Positions 17,767 to 27,523 are shown, counted from the first letter of the stretch. The stretch is 64,000 nucleotides of DNA from Gluconobacter cerinus (GCF_002723935.1 NZ_BEWM01000001.1:124001-188000), one strand, 5' to 3'. Translations and numbers: made by a program. The notes: generated from the letters alone by a model not told the origin.

Positions 17767-18513
17767 ATGACACAACATGGAGAGAGCCCGATCGCGGGTC
17801 GCACCCAGTGGGACCGGGACGCAGCCCTGACCACCGCCCGCATCCTTCTGGAGATCAAGGCCGTCAACTTCCGTCCGGAAGAGCCTTACACCCTGACGTC
17901 AGGCTGGAAGTCCCCGGTCTATATCGACTGCCGCAAGATCATCTTCTTCCCCCGCGCCCGGACCAAGATCATGGAACTGGCCGTCGAGAAGATCGGCCGC
18001 CACATCGGCTATGAAAGCATCGATGCGGTTGTCGGCGGCGAGACAGCAGGTATTCCGTTCGCTGCGTGGATCGCGGACCGCATGATGACGCCGATGGCGT
18101 ATGTCCGCAAAAAGCCGAAGGGCTTTGGCCGTAATGCGCAGATCGAAGGTGATGTGCCCGATGGCATGCGCACCCTGCTGGTCGAAGACCTGACGACGGA
18201 TGGCGCGTCCAAAATCCGATTCGCCAATGCCCTGCGCGATGCGGGCGCCATCGTGAACCACACCTTCGTCGTATTCTTTTACGGTGTCTTCCCAGGCGCC
18301 CACAAAACGCTGGCAGACATGGACATCTCCCTGCACGCGCTGTGCACCTGGTGGGATGTGCTCGAAGCCTGTGCAGGCGGCGATTATTTCTCTGAAAAGG
18401 ACAGTGCCGAGGTTCGTCGCTTCCTTGAAGATCCCTGTGGCTGGTCCCGCAAGCACGGCGGTGTTGGCAGCGCCGAAGAAGCGCTGGCGCTTAAGGCTAA
18501 AGCAGAAGGCTGA
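17767..18513 (+). CDS. pyrE: Orotate phosphoribosyltransferase
   Basis: A 248-residue type I phosphoribosyltransferase. It has FTLTSGWKSPVYIDCRK-like N-terminal sequence (YTLTSGWKSPVYIDCRK), AYVRKKPKGFGRNAQIEG (loop with substrate-binding Lys) and the PRPP motif TLLVEDLTTDGASK. It makes OMP from orotate in pyrimidine synthesis. ATG 17767 is preceded by GTGGAGAG, a good ribosome site. The 30 or so C-terminal residues past the core are usual in alphaproteobacterial PyrE. murI follows 5 bases later. Confidence 0.94.
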   Translation: MTQHGESPIAGRTQWDRDAALTTARILLEIKAVNFRPEEPYTLTSGWKSPVYIDCRKIIFFPRARTKIMELAVEKIGRHIGYESIDAVVGGETAGIPFAAWIADRMMTPMAYVRKKPKGFGRNAQIEGDVPDGMRTLLVEDLTTDGASKIRFANALRDAGAIVNHTFVVFFYGVFPGAHKTLADMDISLHALCTWWDVLEACAGGDYFSEKDSAEVRRFLEDPCGWSRKHGGVGSAEEALALKAKAEG

Positions 18514-18518
18514 CGCCC

Positions 18519-19355
18519 GTGGGCTCTCCTGCCCTTTTGTCCCGATGCCTTGTTTTTGACTCGGGCATCGGGGGGATGGGTGTCGTTCAGGCTCTGCGCG
18601 ACATCCTCCCCGCCCTCACGATCGACTATCTGGCTGACACCGCGCTGTTTCCATATGGGGAACAACCTGATGACCGCCTGACCGGCCGCATTGTCAGCCT
18701 GCTCGAAGCAGCCTGCCGTGATGTTCAGCCAGACATTCTGGTGATTGCCTGCAACACGGCGAGCACCATTGCGTTGCCGGCGCTCCGGGAACGTCTCTCC
18801 ATCCCCGTTGTTGGATGCGTCCCCCCTATCCGCTGGGCTGGGCGTATTTCCACAACCCGGACCGTTGGCCTGCTGTCTACGTCAGCAACAGCTCGGCGCC
18901 CCTATGTACTGGAACTGCATCGAGAGTTTGCCTCAGATTGTCGTCTCATCACCCATGGTGCGCGCGGACTGGCCGATCTGGCCGAACGCGCCTTTCTGGG
19001 CGATGTCATTCCAGATGCAGACGTCGAACGCGAACTGACGTGCCTGTTCGAACAGCCTCATGGCGAGGACATCGATACCGTCGGGCTTGGCTGCACGCAT
19101 TACACGTTCCTGATGCCAGCGTTTCAACGCCTTGCACATCCCAACCTGAACTGGCTTGACCCAGCACCAGCCGTCGCCCGACAAGTGCGGACTGTGCTTG
19201 AAACCCTAGCACCCATCACAACAGACAAAGTTTCAGCCCCGCCCCGGCTTTTCATGACAAGCGCACCATTCAATGCGCCACGCCTGGAAGCTGCCGTAAG
19301 CCGTTTAGGTTTTTCGGAATGGTCTCTTTTCAGCCCGCTCGCACTGACAGCCTGA
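18519..19355 (+). CDS. murI: Glutamate racemase
   Basis: A 278-residue racemase starting with GTG at 18519. It has the VFDSGIGGMGV motif near the N-terminus and the two catalytic cysteines in VIACNTASTIALP and GLGCTHYTFL. It provides D-glutamate for peptidoglycan. It sits 5 bases after pyrE, so it is probably in the same transcript. A GC-rich hairpin just after the stop separates it from the convergent ispB-like gene. Confidence 0.93.
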   Translation: MGSPALLSRCLVFDSGIGGMGVVQALRDILPALTIDYLADTALFPYGEQPDDRLTGRIVSLLEAACRDVQPDILVIACNTASTIALPALRERLSIPVVGCVPPIRWAGRISTTRTVGLLSTSATARRPYVLELHREFASDCRLITHGARGLADLAERAFLGDVIPDADVERELTCLFEQPHGEDIDTVGLGCTHYTFLMPAFQRLAHPNLNWLDPAPAVARQVRTVLETLAPITTDKVSAPPRLFMTSAPFNAPRLEAAVSRLGFSEWSLFSPLALTA

Positions 19356-19366
19356 AAGCAAGGTCT

Positions 19367-19391
19367 GCGCCAGCCCTGAGCGGACTGGCGC
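19367..19391. terminator. Hairpin between convergent murI and polyprenyl synthase genes
   Basis: GCGCCAG (19367-19373) pairs with CTGGCGC (19385-19391) around an 11-base loop, in the 49-base gap between two convergent genes. Short A/T stretches flank it, without a long U tract. Confidence 0.55.
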
Positions 19392-19404
19392 AAAACAGAG
19401 CTTT

Positions 19405-20460
19405 TTAGCGGGCCCGGTTCACCGTGAACTGAACCGTCTCAATCAGAAGGCGACGCAGTTCGCTATCTGGGAAAATGGACAGGGCTTCAACAGCCGCATC
19501 TGCGTAGACCTGCGCTCGGGCGATCGTCGTATTGATCGCACCTGTTTTCGCAATCAGGTTCAGAGCGTGAGGCAGATCTTCCTCAGTCTGCTCACCCTCC
19601 CCAATGACGCGCTCCCAGAACACACGCTCTTCCGGTGAGCCAGCCTCATAGGCGGCCAGGACCGGCAGGGTGATCTTGCCTTCCCGCATGTCATCGCCAA
19701 CGGTCTTGCCCAGAACCTGCTGGTCCGCGGCATAATCGAGAGCATCATCAACAAGCTGGAACGCCATACCAAGATTGGTGCCAAACTGCTCCAGAGCATC
19801 CTCTTCGGCATCCGGACGCTCGGCCACAACAGCACCGACGCGGCAGGCCGCCGCAAACAGTGCGGCCGTCTTGCCGTGAATGACTTCGAGATACCGCTCA
19901 ACAGGCGTCGTGAGATCGTTCTGCACAACCATCTGAAGGACTTCGCCTTCAGCAATCGTTGCAGACGCATCTGACAGGATCGCCATGACCTTCAGGGAGC
20001 CGTCTGCCGTCATAAGCTGGAACGAACGGGCGAACAGGAAGTCCCCCACCAGAACAGACGCCTTATTGCCGAACACGGCATTAGCCGAAGCCAGACCGCG
20101 ACGCAGCGTGCTCTCGTCCACCACATCATCATGCAGCAGAGTTGCGGTGTGAATGAACTCCACGCAGGCTGCGAGCCCGACATGACGCTGATGGTCAGGG
20201 CCTGGCTGATAACCACACAACCGTGCTGAAGCGAGCGTCAGAAGGGGACGAAGGCGCTTGCCGCCAGCAGCCACCAGGTGAGCGCCAAGCTGCGGGATCA
20301 GGGGGACAGGGCTCTCCATCCGCGCGATAATGGCGCGGTTGCAAGCCAGCATGTCCTCTTCGAGATAGGCTGACAGCGCTGACAGTGCGCTTTCGCCACC
20401 TGTACCCTGAACCACAGCTTTATCAACGGTCACGGCAGCATCCGGTGCGGCAGAATCCAA
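19405..20460 (-). CDS. ispB: Long-chain polyprenyl diphosphate synthase (octa/decaprenyl type)
   Basis: A 351-residue trans-isoprenyl diphosphate synthase with both aspartate motifs: LLHDDVVDESTLRRG (first, about residue 115) and FQLVDDALDYAAD (second, about residue 240). There is a GKTAALFAAACRVGA helix between. It elongates farnesyl diphosphate for the ubiquinone side chain; the chain length, probably C50 in acetic acid bacteria, cannot be read directly. UbiA, which uses the product, is encoded at 42411. It faces a divergent methyltransferase gene with a 147-base spacer. Confidence 0.9.
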   Translation of the reverse strand: MDSAAPDAAVTVDKAVVQGTGGESALSALSAYLEEDMLACNRAIIARMESPVPLIPQLGAHLVAAGGKRLRPLLTLASARLCGYQPGPDHQRHVGLAACVEFIHTATLLHDDVVDESTLRRGLASANAVFGNKASVLVGDFLFARSFQLMTADGSLKVMAILSDASATIAEGEVLQMVVQNDLTTPVERYLEVIHGKTAALFAAACRVGAVVAERPDAEEDALEQFGTNLGMAFQLVDDALDYAADQQVLGKTVGDDMREGKITLPVLAAYEAGSPEERVFWERVIGEGEQTEEDLPHALNLIAKTGAINTTIARAQVYADAAVEALSIFPDSELRRLLIETVQFTVNRAR

Positions 20461-20607
20461 GGGTCTTTACTCCAGTTCCTGCACACTATCCCAGGACTGC
20501 CCAGGACCGTGCAGGCACGATATGATGTGGCGTATCCCTGCTCGTTCTTCCTGTCTGGAAAAGCGACCAGGCCATATTAACGCCGGACGACAGGTTGGAA
20601 TGACCAT

Positions 20608-21447
20608 ATGAGCGGCAGCAGGAAGGTGGTCAACCCATTGCAGCCCCCTAAGGCCCATCTGAAGAGCACTTCCCCCCTTTCTGAAAACGAAAGGGACGGA
20701 ACATTGCTCAACGGACGACTCCACTACCGACAATTTCGAAAGGGCTATCGTACGGGGCTTGAGCCCGTCCTGATGGCGGCAGCGGTCCCTGCACGAGCCG
20801 GAGAGACCATTCTGGAGGCAGGATGCGGTGCAGGCGCAGGCTTGCTATGCCTTGCAGCACGGGTTGCTGGCGTGAGCGGCATTGGGCTAGAGGCCGATGC
20901 GGATACAGTACAATTGGCAGCTCACAATTTCCTGAACAACCCGTTTCCAGACTCGCGAACATCGCTTTCGGCTCTTCAGGCCGTGCTCCCGACAATCCCA
21001 TCATCCTTGCGAGTTCTGGCTCCGACAGCCAACGGTCGCTTCCATCACGTGATGGCCAATCCTCCTTGGCACAGCGCGCATGGTACGCCCTCCCCCGACG
21101 AACGACGGCGACTAGCCCTCAGCGCAGAAAACACCGACCCACAGGCGTGGATCCGCAGCCTCACCCGCTGGGTTCTACCCGGTGGAACACTGACGTTCAT
21201 CATATCCGCAGCGATCACGGACAGAGCCTGCCACACGCTTTTGGAAAACGGGTGCGGTTCACTCCAGCTCTACCCCTTCTGGCCCAAACAGGGACGGGAA
21301 GCGAAACTGGTGCTAATCCAGGCCATCCACGGCGGCAAAGGCATCTTTCGCCTGCGTCCGGGACTGGTTTTACATGAAGAGGATGGCCGCTTTACCGATG
21401 CGGCCGAACGGGTTCTGCGACGGGGAGAAAGCCTGTCCGAAAGCTGA
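20608..21447 (+). CDS. TrmN6-like SAM-dependent methyltransferase
   Basis: A 279-residue class I methyltransferase. The SAM-binding motif is ILEAGCGAGAGLLCLA (about residues 70-85), and the substrate motif HVMANPPWHSAHG (NPPW) marks N6-adenine or related amino-methyltransferases. FRKGYRTGLEPVLMAAAV before motif I is typical of the TrmN6/YfiC group, which methylates A37 of tRNA1(Val). The specific target here is inferred. The first 35 residues are poorly conserved in character, so the start may be later than 20608. Confidence 0.78.
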   Translation: MSGSRKVVNPLQPPKAHLKSTSPLSENERDGTLLNGRLHYRQFRKGYRTGLEPVLMAAAVPARAGETILEAGCGAGAGLLCLAARVAGVSGIGLEADADTVQLAAHNFLNNPFPDSRTSLSALQAVLPTIPSSLRVLAPTANGRFHHVMANPPWHSAHGTPSPDERRRLALSAENTDPQAWIRSLTRWVLPGGTLTFIISAAITDRACHTLLENGCGSLQLYPFWPKQGREAKLVLIQAIHGGKGIFRLRPGLVLHEEDGRFTDAAERVLRRGESLSES

Positions 21448-21465
21448 CTCTCCCCTATCCCCAGA

Positions 21466-22491
21466 TTATTCGAAGACGCTGCCTTCGAAGGCTTCTTCCC
21501 AGGTGCCGGACGTAGAGGCACGGGAGTATTCCGTAGAGCGGTTTTCGAAGAAGTTGGCATGCTCAACAGCGTTCAACATGTCATCAATCCACGGGAGCGG
21601 ATTTTCTTCCTCACCATAAACCGGATCAAGACCAAGCTGCGTCAGACGACGATCCGCAATAAAGCGGATGTAACGCTTGACGTCTTCCGAGGACATTCCT
21701 TCAACCGGGCCCATTTCAAAGGCCAGATCAATGAACGCGTCTTCATGCTCAACGGTCGTGCGGCAGATTTCCTTCAGTTCTTCACGGAAATCTTCCGTCC
21801 ACAGTTCCGGATTCTCACGAATGAACGTGCGGAACAGACGGATCATGGACAGGCAGTGCAGCGTTTCATCACGCACGGACCAAGAGACAATCTGCCCCAT
21901 GCCCTTGAGCTTGTTGAAGCGCGGGAAGTTCAGCAGGATCGCGAACGATGCGAAAAGCTGAAGCCCTTCCATGAAGGCCCCGAAGGCCGCCATGGTCTTC
22001 GCGATCTCACGCTTGTTGTCGATGTTAAACGACTGCATGAAATCGTATTTGTCCTTCATCTCCTTATACTTCAGGAAGGCCGAATACTCTGTTTCGGGCA
22101 TCCCGATGGTGTCGAGAAGATGGGAATAGGCCGCAATGTGGATCGTCTCGATGTTCGAGAACGACGACAGCATCATCAGCACTTCAGTCGGCTTGAAGAC
22201 CTGGCTGTAATATTTCATATACGCGGAATTCACTTCCACGTCCGCCTGCGTGAAGAAGCGGAAGATCTGCGTCACGAGATGCTGCTCGGCTTCCGTCAAC
22301 GTACGGTGCCAATCCTTCACGTCATCAGCCAGCGGCACTTCTTCCGGGAGCCAGTGAACGCGCTGCTGGGTTAGCCAGGCATCATAGGCCCACGGGTAGC
22401 GAAACGGTTTGTACACCGGGTTCGCAGTCATCAGGTCATAATGCTGCTCGGTCGCTGGCGTTTCGCCAGCATTCGGGGTCGTGTTGCTCAT
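21466..22491 (-). CDS. nrdB: Class I ribonucleotide reductase, beta subunit
   Basis: A 341-residue R2 protein. FSNIETIHIAAYSHLLDTIG carries Glu, His and the radical Tyr with E(+3)H(+7)Y spacing as in class Ia; further ligands appear in FMEGLQLFASF and VEHEDAFIDLAF. It holds the diiron-tyrosyl radical used by NrdA. Start ATG 22491 has AAGG upstream (GGAAAGTAAGGTC). It is on the same strand as nrdA but 2.9 kb away, separated by an oppositely oriented membrane-protein gene, so it needs its own promoter in the 22492-22757 region. Confidence 0.94.
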   Translation of the reverse strand: MSNTTPNAGETPATEQHYDLMTANPVYKPFRYPWAYDAWLTQQRVHWLPEEVPLADDVKDWHRTLTEAEQHLVTQIFRFFTQADVEVNSAYMKYYSQVFKPTEVLMMLSSFSNIETIHIAAYSHLLDTIGMPETEYSAFLKYKEMKDKYDFMQSFNIDNKREIAKTMAAFGAFMEGLQLFASFAILLNFPRFNKLKGMGQIVSWSVRDETLHCLSMIRLFRTFIRENPELWTEDFREELKEICRTTVEHEDAFIDLAFEMGPVEGMSSEDVKRYIRFIADRRLTQLGLDPVYGEEENPLPWIDDMLNAVEHANFFENRSTEYSRASTSGTWEEAFEGSVFE

Positions 22492-22757
22492 GACCTTACT
22501 TTCCTCAAAGACACGTTCTTCCTGTGGCCGCGTTTCATCCGATCCGGACAAGACAGACACGTGAAAATTCGTGTTTTTCAATACCTTAGTCCGACTGAAG
22601 ACCATTGCAGGGGCGCAGCGACGCACAACCCAGGTCATCCAGAATCATTCTGAGGCAGATCATAACGTCCGACGCTGCATCAGTCGACAATCCATTCGCT
22701 TGTGGGACGAAAACACGGGGGTTATGCAATCAACACAACCCTCCACCTGGAGCTTCC

Positions 22758-25328
22758 ATGCCCCCGAAAACGCGTCGCTTCTGGCCTCGCTCTCACCTTC
22801 TCGCGCTGATCTTCCTGCCAATCTGCATCTATCTGCCGGAATGGCTCGGCTTACGCTCCAGTGACCCAATGATGACGACGTCACTGATGGTGCAGAACTC
22901 CGCCAATGCCGCGAAGGGACTGATATCAGGACATCCAGGCTGGATCGACGGTTGCGCAGGCGTTTTCGTAGAAGCCCTCGGCCGACTTGTGGCGCACGAC
23001 TGGGTGCATGGTGTCATTCCCTGGTGGAATCCCTACAGCGGTGTCGGCATGCCTTTGGCGGGCGAATACCAGCCTGCCGCATTTTTTCTACCATTCGTGC
23101 TGTTTCTGGGGCTGCCGAATGGTCTCCTGATGATGAAGTGCACTCTGCAAATCATAGCGGGCCTGTCCACATATGCATTTTTGAAACAGCTGCGCCTCGA
23201 TCTGCGCGCCGCGCTGGTCGGTGGCCTGCTCTATGCTTTCAACGGCACCTATGCATGGGCGTCGGACGGCCCGTCTGAACCCCTCGCCTTTCTGCCTCTC
23301 GCTCTCTATGGCGTGGAACGTGCCCGAGCTGGGAATTGGGGCTGGCTTGCTCTAAGCCTGACCTATCTCCTGTTGGCAGGCTTTCCCGAAACTGCCTTTC
23401 TTTTAGGACTGATCGCGCTGGGACTTGCAGTTCTGCGCTTTTTCCAGACTGCTCCTGACAGCAGATCCCGCTTTGCCCTTCACATCTGCCTTGGGGGCCT
23501 CACTGCAGGTTTGATTGCCGCCCCACAACTCCTCGCTTTTTTGACATTCCTACCCCATGCTGACATCGGCGTTCACGGCGAGATCAATGATGAGACCCTG
23601 CCGCATCAGGCATGGTCGATGCTGCTATTCCCCTACATCAACGGCCCCATATTCTACGGCTCCGAATTGGATGCATGGTATGCCCTAGGAGGCTATTGCG
23701 GGCTTACTCTTCCGTTTCTGGCTTTATGCGCCATCGGGGGCAACAACGAGCGAGGGCTGCGCTTCCTGCTACTCGGCATTTTCCTTGCTGTCGTGGGAAA
23801 ACAGGCCGGTGTTCCGGGGCTCACTCAACTCGTCGATCTGGTGCCAGGACTTGGGCACACCGTATTCTTTCGCCTTTGCGAACCCATGGTGGAAAGCTGT
23901 CTGATTCTTCTTGCAGCCTTCGCCCTCGATGACATGCTCCGTGGTGTGTGGCGCCGCAGAGCAATCATCCTGTCTGCTTGTGTGATGAGCGCCCCTATTG
24001 TCACGACCTATGGTCTGGATCATCAGTTCCTGACTAAACTTTGCTCGGTTTCCGAAGGACCAGTTTCCTCCCACATCTATGCAGTAGGATCGCTGGCTTT
24101 TGGCAGCCTCTGCTTGGCTGTTGTGGTTTTTCTTGCAGTGAGCAGGAAACATCCGAAAATTATTGGAACGGTTCTCTTTTGTGAGACCCTTTTATTGTTC
24201 GGAATTCCTCTTCTAAGCGCCTATCCGGAACAACCCCATCCAGACCAACGCCTTATTACGGCACTACAGGGTGAAACCGGCCTACAGCGCTTCGTGACCA
24301 TTGGCCCGATTGAGCCGAATTATGGCGCTTATCTGCGGATCGCCTCTATCAATCACAACGCCATTCCCACGCCGAAAGCATGGATCGAGCGCCTGAAACA
24401 GGACTTCGGCTCAAAAGTCGACGCCGTAACCTTTAATGGCTCCTATCCTTTTGCTGAAAACGGGGATGCCTTTCTGGAAGCCTCTTTAGCCCGGCATCCT
24501 GATCTATTTGCCAAACTCGGCGTGTCAGCCCTGCTGGTTCCTCCGGGTCATGGCATACCAAGCATCGCGCCCTACCCCCTAGAAAACCGCCAGCCAAACG
24601 GCTTTCCTCTGACGCCAAACGCCCCAGAAGTCACAATCAATATTTCATCATGGGAAAAGCCGGTCAGCCGCCTGGCAACGCTGCAACTGGGCACTTACGC
24701 TGGCAACTCGAATGGAATTCTGATCCTGTCCGTTTGTTCCGACACGCAATGCGCAACGGGTCAAACACGACTGAAAGACGCGACAGACAACGGTCTGACG
24801 TCGATTGAACTGGATAGAATCATTCCAGCCGATGCCCACACCCTGACATTAAGCCTCAAAGAGGCCACCACAGACGTTATGATCTGGTCCACCGTGAAGG
24901 ATCATGTGGCTTGGCCGCGCATCCGCTTTGAGACAGAGGCTGTGCGCAAAGCCATGACACCCGTCCTGCACACGGGAACCGGAGATCTTATCCGGCTGAA
25001 GAACGCTGCCCCCTATTTTGAGACTGAAGCAGCCTGCACCCTTACTCTGAAAGACCGGGAGACGCTTGCCGCAAACTGCCCGGCGCCGACTTATCTTATT
25101 CGTCGCGAGGTGATGCTGCCGGGATGGACGGCCGAGGTGAATGGCACTGCCATCGTCCCGGAAGTTTGGGACGGGTTATTTGAACGTATCCCGCTTCCTG
25201 CAGGACCAACCCGGATCCACTTTCATTTTGCACCTCCCGGCGCAACATTCGGATGGATCGCTACAGCACTGGGGCTTATCCTGCTCTGGCTGGGTTTCCG
25301 TCGCGTTAGAGCGTCTGACACGCCCTGA
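22758..25328 (+). CDS. YfhO-like polytopic membrane protein (putative GT-C glycosyltransferase)
   Basis: An 856-residue membrane protein. The N-terminal half has about a dozen hydrophobic helices, including an Asp/Gly-rich loop with WNPYSGVGMPLAGEYQPA and YAFNGTYAWASDGPSEP. A soluble domain (about residues 520-800) follows and one more C-terminal helix ends it. This fits the YfhO family, linked in Gram-positives to glycosylation of teichoic acids; role and substrate are unknown here. It sits between nrdA and nrdB on the opposite strand. The chosen ATG 22758 has GGAG 8 bases upstream. A strong bidirectional terminator follows. Confidence 0.72.
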   Translation: MPPKTRRFWPRSHLLALIFLPICIYLPEWLGLRSSDPMMTTSLMVQNSANAAKGLISGHPGWIDGCAGVFVEALGRLVAHDWVHGVIPWWNPYSGVGMPLAGEYQPAAFFLPFVLFLGLPNGLLMMKCTLQIIAGLSTYAFLKQLRLDLRAALVGGLLYAFNGTYAWASDGPSEPLAFLPLALYGVERARAGNWGWLALSLTYLLLAGFPETAFLLGLIALGLAVLRFFQTAPDSRSRFALHICLGGLTAGLIAAPQLLAFLTFLPHADIGVHGEINDETLPHQAWSMLLFPYINGPIFYGSELDAWYALGGYCGLTLPFLALCAIGGNNERGLRFLLLGIFLAVVGKQAGVPGLTQLVDLVPGLGHTVFFRLCEPMVESCLILLAAFALDDMLRGVWRRRAIILSACVMSAPIVTTYGLDHQFLTKLCSVSEGPVSSHIYAVGSLAFGSLCLAVVVFLAVSRKHPKIIGTVLFCETLLLFGIPLLSAYPEQPHPDQRLITALQGETGLQRFVTIGPIEPNYGAYLRIASINHNAIPTPKAWIERLKQDFGSKVDAVTFNGSYPFAENGDAFLEASLARHPDLFAKLGVSALLVPPGHGIPSIAPYPLENRQPNGFPLTPNAPEVTINISSWEKPVSRLATLQLGTYAGNSNGILILSVCSDTQCATGQTRLKDATDNGLTSIELDRIIPADAHTLTLSLKEATTDVMIWSTVKDHVAWPRIRFETEAVRKAMTPVLHTGTGDLIRLKNAAPYFETEAACTLTLKDRETLAANCPAPTYLIRREVMLPGWTAEVNGTAIVPEVWDGLFERIPLPAGPTRIHFHFAPPGATFGWIATALGLILLWLGFRRVRASDTP

Positions 25329-25336
25329 GAACATAA

Positions 25337-25373
25337 AAAAAGCCCGGCTCCCAAAACGAGGAGCCGGGCTTTT
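25337..25373. terminator. Strong bidirectional intrinsic terminator
   Basis: A run of As leads into AGCCCGGCTCC, an 8-base loop, then GGAGCCGGGCT and TTT. The stem is 11 bp of near-pure GC with A/T flanks on both sides, so it can end both the plus-strand YfhO-like gene (stop at 25328) and minus-strand nrdA (stop at 25397). Confidence 0.9.
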
Positions 25374-25396
25374 CAAACCGATAGTCCCAACCTGCC

Positions 25397-27511
25397 TTAC
25401 TGACAGGCGAGGCACTCGTCGTAATCGCCACTGCTCATTTTGCCACGCGGGGCAGCCTGCACGGTAGCTTCGTACTTCTCGTCGTCCAGAATGTCACTCT
25501 TCACGGCCAGCGTGGAGACCGCATCGGCACGCTGCACCGACAGGGAACGGCAATAATACAGAGACTTCAGGCCTTTCTTCCAGGCCTGGAAGTGGATCTG
25601 ATGCAGGTCGCGCTTATGCACATCCGCCGGCAGGAAAAGGTTGACCGACTGTGCCTGACAGATGAACGGCGCACGGTCTGCGGCATGCTCGACAACCCAG
25701 CGCTGATCCAGTTCGAAAGCCGTCTTGAAGACGTCTTTCTCATCCTGCGTCAGGAAGTCCAGATGCTGAACGGAGCCTTTACTCAGGGTGATGTCAGACC
25801 ATACCTTGTCCGTGTTCTGGCCGCGCTCTTCAAGGATCGTGGTCAGATGGCGGTTACGGACCGAGAACGAGCCGGACAGGGTCTTCTGAAGGAAGACGTT
25901 GGCACTGATCGGCTCGATGCCGGGGCTGGCATTACCCGTGATGATGGAAATGGACGCCGTCGGAGCAATCGCCAGCTTGTGCGAGAAACGCTCCATGAAG
26001 CCGTATTCCTCGGCATCCGGGCATGGGCCACGCAGTTCCGCCAGCTTCTTTGACGCCGCATCGGCCTGAGCGCGGATATGCTGGAAGATCTTTTTGTTCC
26101 AGACCTTCGCCATCACGCTCTCGAACGGGATCATCCGGGCCTGAAGGAAGGAATGGTACCCCATCACGCCAAGACCGACAGAGCGTTCCCGGGCAGCAGC
26201 GTACTTGGCACGCGCCATGTCGTCCGGGGCACGGTCAATGAAATCCTGCAGAACGTTATCGAGGAACAGCATGACGTCCTCGATGAACTGCGGATCGTCT
26301 TTCCACTCGTCCCAGGTTTCCAGGTTCAGGGAAGACAGGCAGCAGACAGCCGTCCTGTTCTTGCCGTGATGGTCGATCCCGGTCGGTAGCGTGATCTCGG
26401 CACAGAGATTGGAAGTCTTGACCTCAAGCCCGGCGAGTTTGTGATGCTCGGGGCGGGCGCGGTTCACATGATCCGAGTAGATGACGTACGGCTCGCCCTG
26501 CTCCATACGGGCCGTCAGGATGCGTATCCAAAGCCCACGAGCAGACACCTTGCGGATGATGCTGTGATCCTTCGGGGACAGCAGCGGCCATTCCTCGTCC
26601 GCCTCAACAGCGCGCATGAAGGCGTCTGTGATCAGAACGCCATGATGCAGGTTCAGGGCCTTACGGTTTGGGTCACCACCCGTCGGGCGGCGCATTTCCG
26701 TGAATTCTTCGATTTCAGGATGCCAGACCGGCAAATACACAGCCGCAGACCCACGACGCAGGGACCCCTGCGAGATAGCCAGTGTCAGGCTGTCCATCAC
26801 GCGGATGAACGGAATGACGCCGGACGTCTTGCCGTTACGACCGATGTTCTCGCCGATTGAGCGCAAATTGCCCCAATAAGACCCGATGCCGCCGCCCTTG
26901 GATGCCAGCCAGACGTTTTCATTCCAGAGGCCGACGATACCTTCCAGGCTATCTTCGGCTTCGTTCAGGAAGCAGGAAATCGGCAGACCGCGGGACGTTC
27001 CACCGTTAGACAGAATCGGTGTAGCTGGCATGAACCAGTGGCGCGAAATGTAATCATAAATACGCTGGGCATGGCCCTGATCCGCCCCGTAATAGGACGC
27101 AACACGCGCAAACAGATCCTGATAATGCTCGCCTGGCAAAAGGTAGCGATTGTTCAGAGTCGCCTTGCCAAAATCCGTCAGAAGCGAATCACGTGAACGA
27201 TCCACACGGACGGCATGATGGCCCGGAAGCTGCACGACATCATCGAACATGTCGGGCGTTTCTTCCCCCTCCCCAACGGCACGCTCGCCAACAGGATGGT
27301 CAACAGGCGGAAGCACGTCATGCGGGCGGTCGGCCGTATGTGGCGTGTCCATCGTCACGTCATGAAGTGTCATTGCGCTCTGCTCCGGCAGTCTGATTTT
27401 TTCGGTTTGATGACCCTCCAATTCCACACCCGCGCCCGTCACTGCAAGCGAACTCTTCTCTTGCAAATTGGAAAGAGCTGTGAATTTGGAGTCATCCATA
27501 TCTAGGGGCAT
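25397..27511 (-). CDS. nrdA: Class I ribonucleotide reductase, alpha subunit
   Basis: A 704-residue R1 protein. It has the active-site Cys in GLPISCFLNEAEDS, the NLCAEI motif (thiyl Cys and Glu), the partner Cys in AVCCLSSLNLETW and the C-terminal redox pair in YDECLACQ. I see no classical ATP-cone at the N-terminus; the first 100 residues are variable and His/Pro-rich. It reduces NDPs with NrdB. A 16-bp palindrome matching the NrdR box lies 12 bases upstream of the ATG. The gene ends at a terminator, so it is monocistronic and not joined to nrdB. Confidence 0.94.
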   Translation of the reverse strand: MPLDMDDSKFTALSNLQEKSSLAVTGAGVELEGHQTEKIRLPEQSAMTLHDVTMDTPHTADRPHDVLPPVDHPVGERAVGEGEETPDMFDDVVQLPGHHAVRVDRSRDSLLTDFGKATLNNRYLLPGEHYQDLFARVASYYGADQGHAQRIYDYISRHWFMPATPILSNGGTSRGLPISCFLNEAEDSLEGIVGLWNENVWLASKGGGIGSYWGNLRSIGENIGRNGKTSGVIPFIRVMDSLTLAISQGSLRRGSAAVYLPVWHPEIEEFTEMRRPTGGDPNRKALNLHHGVLITDAFMRAVEADEEWPLLSPKDHSIIRKVSARGLWIRILTARMEQGEPYVIYSDHVNRARPEHHKLAGLEVKTSNLCAEITLPTGIDHHGKNRTAVCCLSSLNLETWDEWKDDPQFIEDVMLFLDNVLQDFIDRAPDDMARAKYAAARERSVGLGVMGYHSFLQARMIPFESVMAKVWNKKIFQHIRAQADAASKKLAELRGPCPDAEEYGFMERFSHKLAIAPTASISIITGNASPGIEPISANVFLQKTLSGSFSVRNRHLTTILEERGQNTDKVWSDITLSKGSVQHLDFLTQDEKDVFKTAFELDQRWVVEHAADRAPFICQAQSVNLFLPADVHKRDLHQIHFQAWKKGLKSLYYCRSLSVQRADAVSTLAVKSDILDDEKYEATVQAAPRGKMSSGDYDECLACQ

Positions 27512-27523
27512 AAACGATCCACA

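Noticed and set aside
21559-22374. A 271-codon plus-strand frame opposite nrdB.
   Set aside because: nrdB on the minus strand is certain from its metal and radical site residues; this frame is a codon-bias shadow.
22557-22574. Inverted repeat ACACG-8-CGTGT upstream of nrdB as a possible second regulatory box.
   Set aside because: It does not resemble the nrdA palindrome or NrdR consensus, and arms are only five bases; too weak to call.
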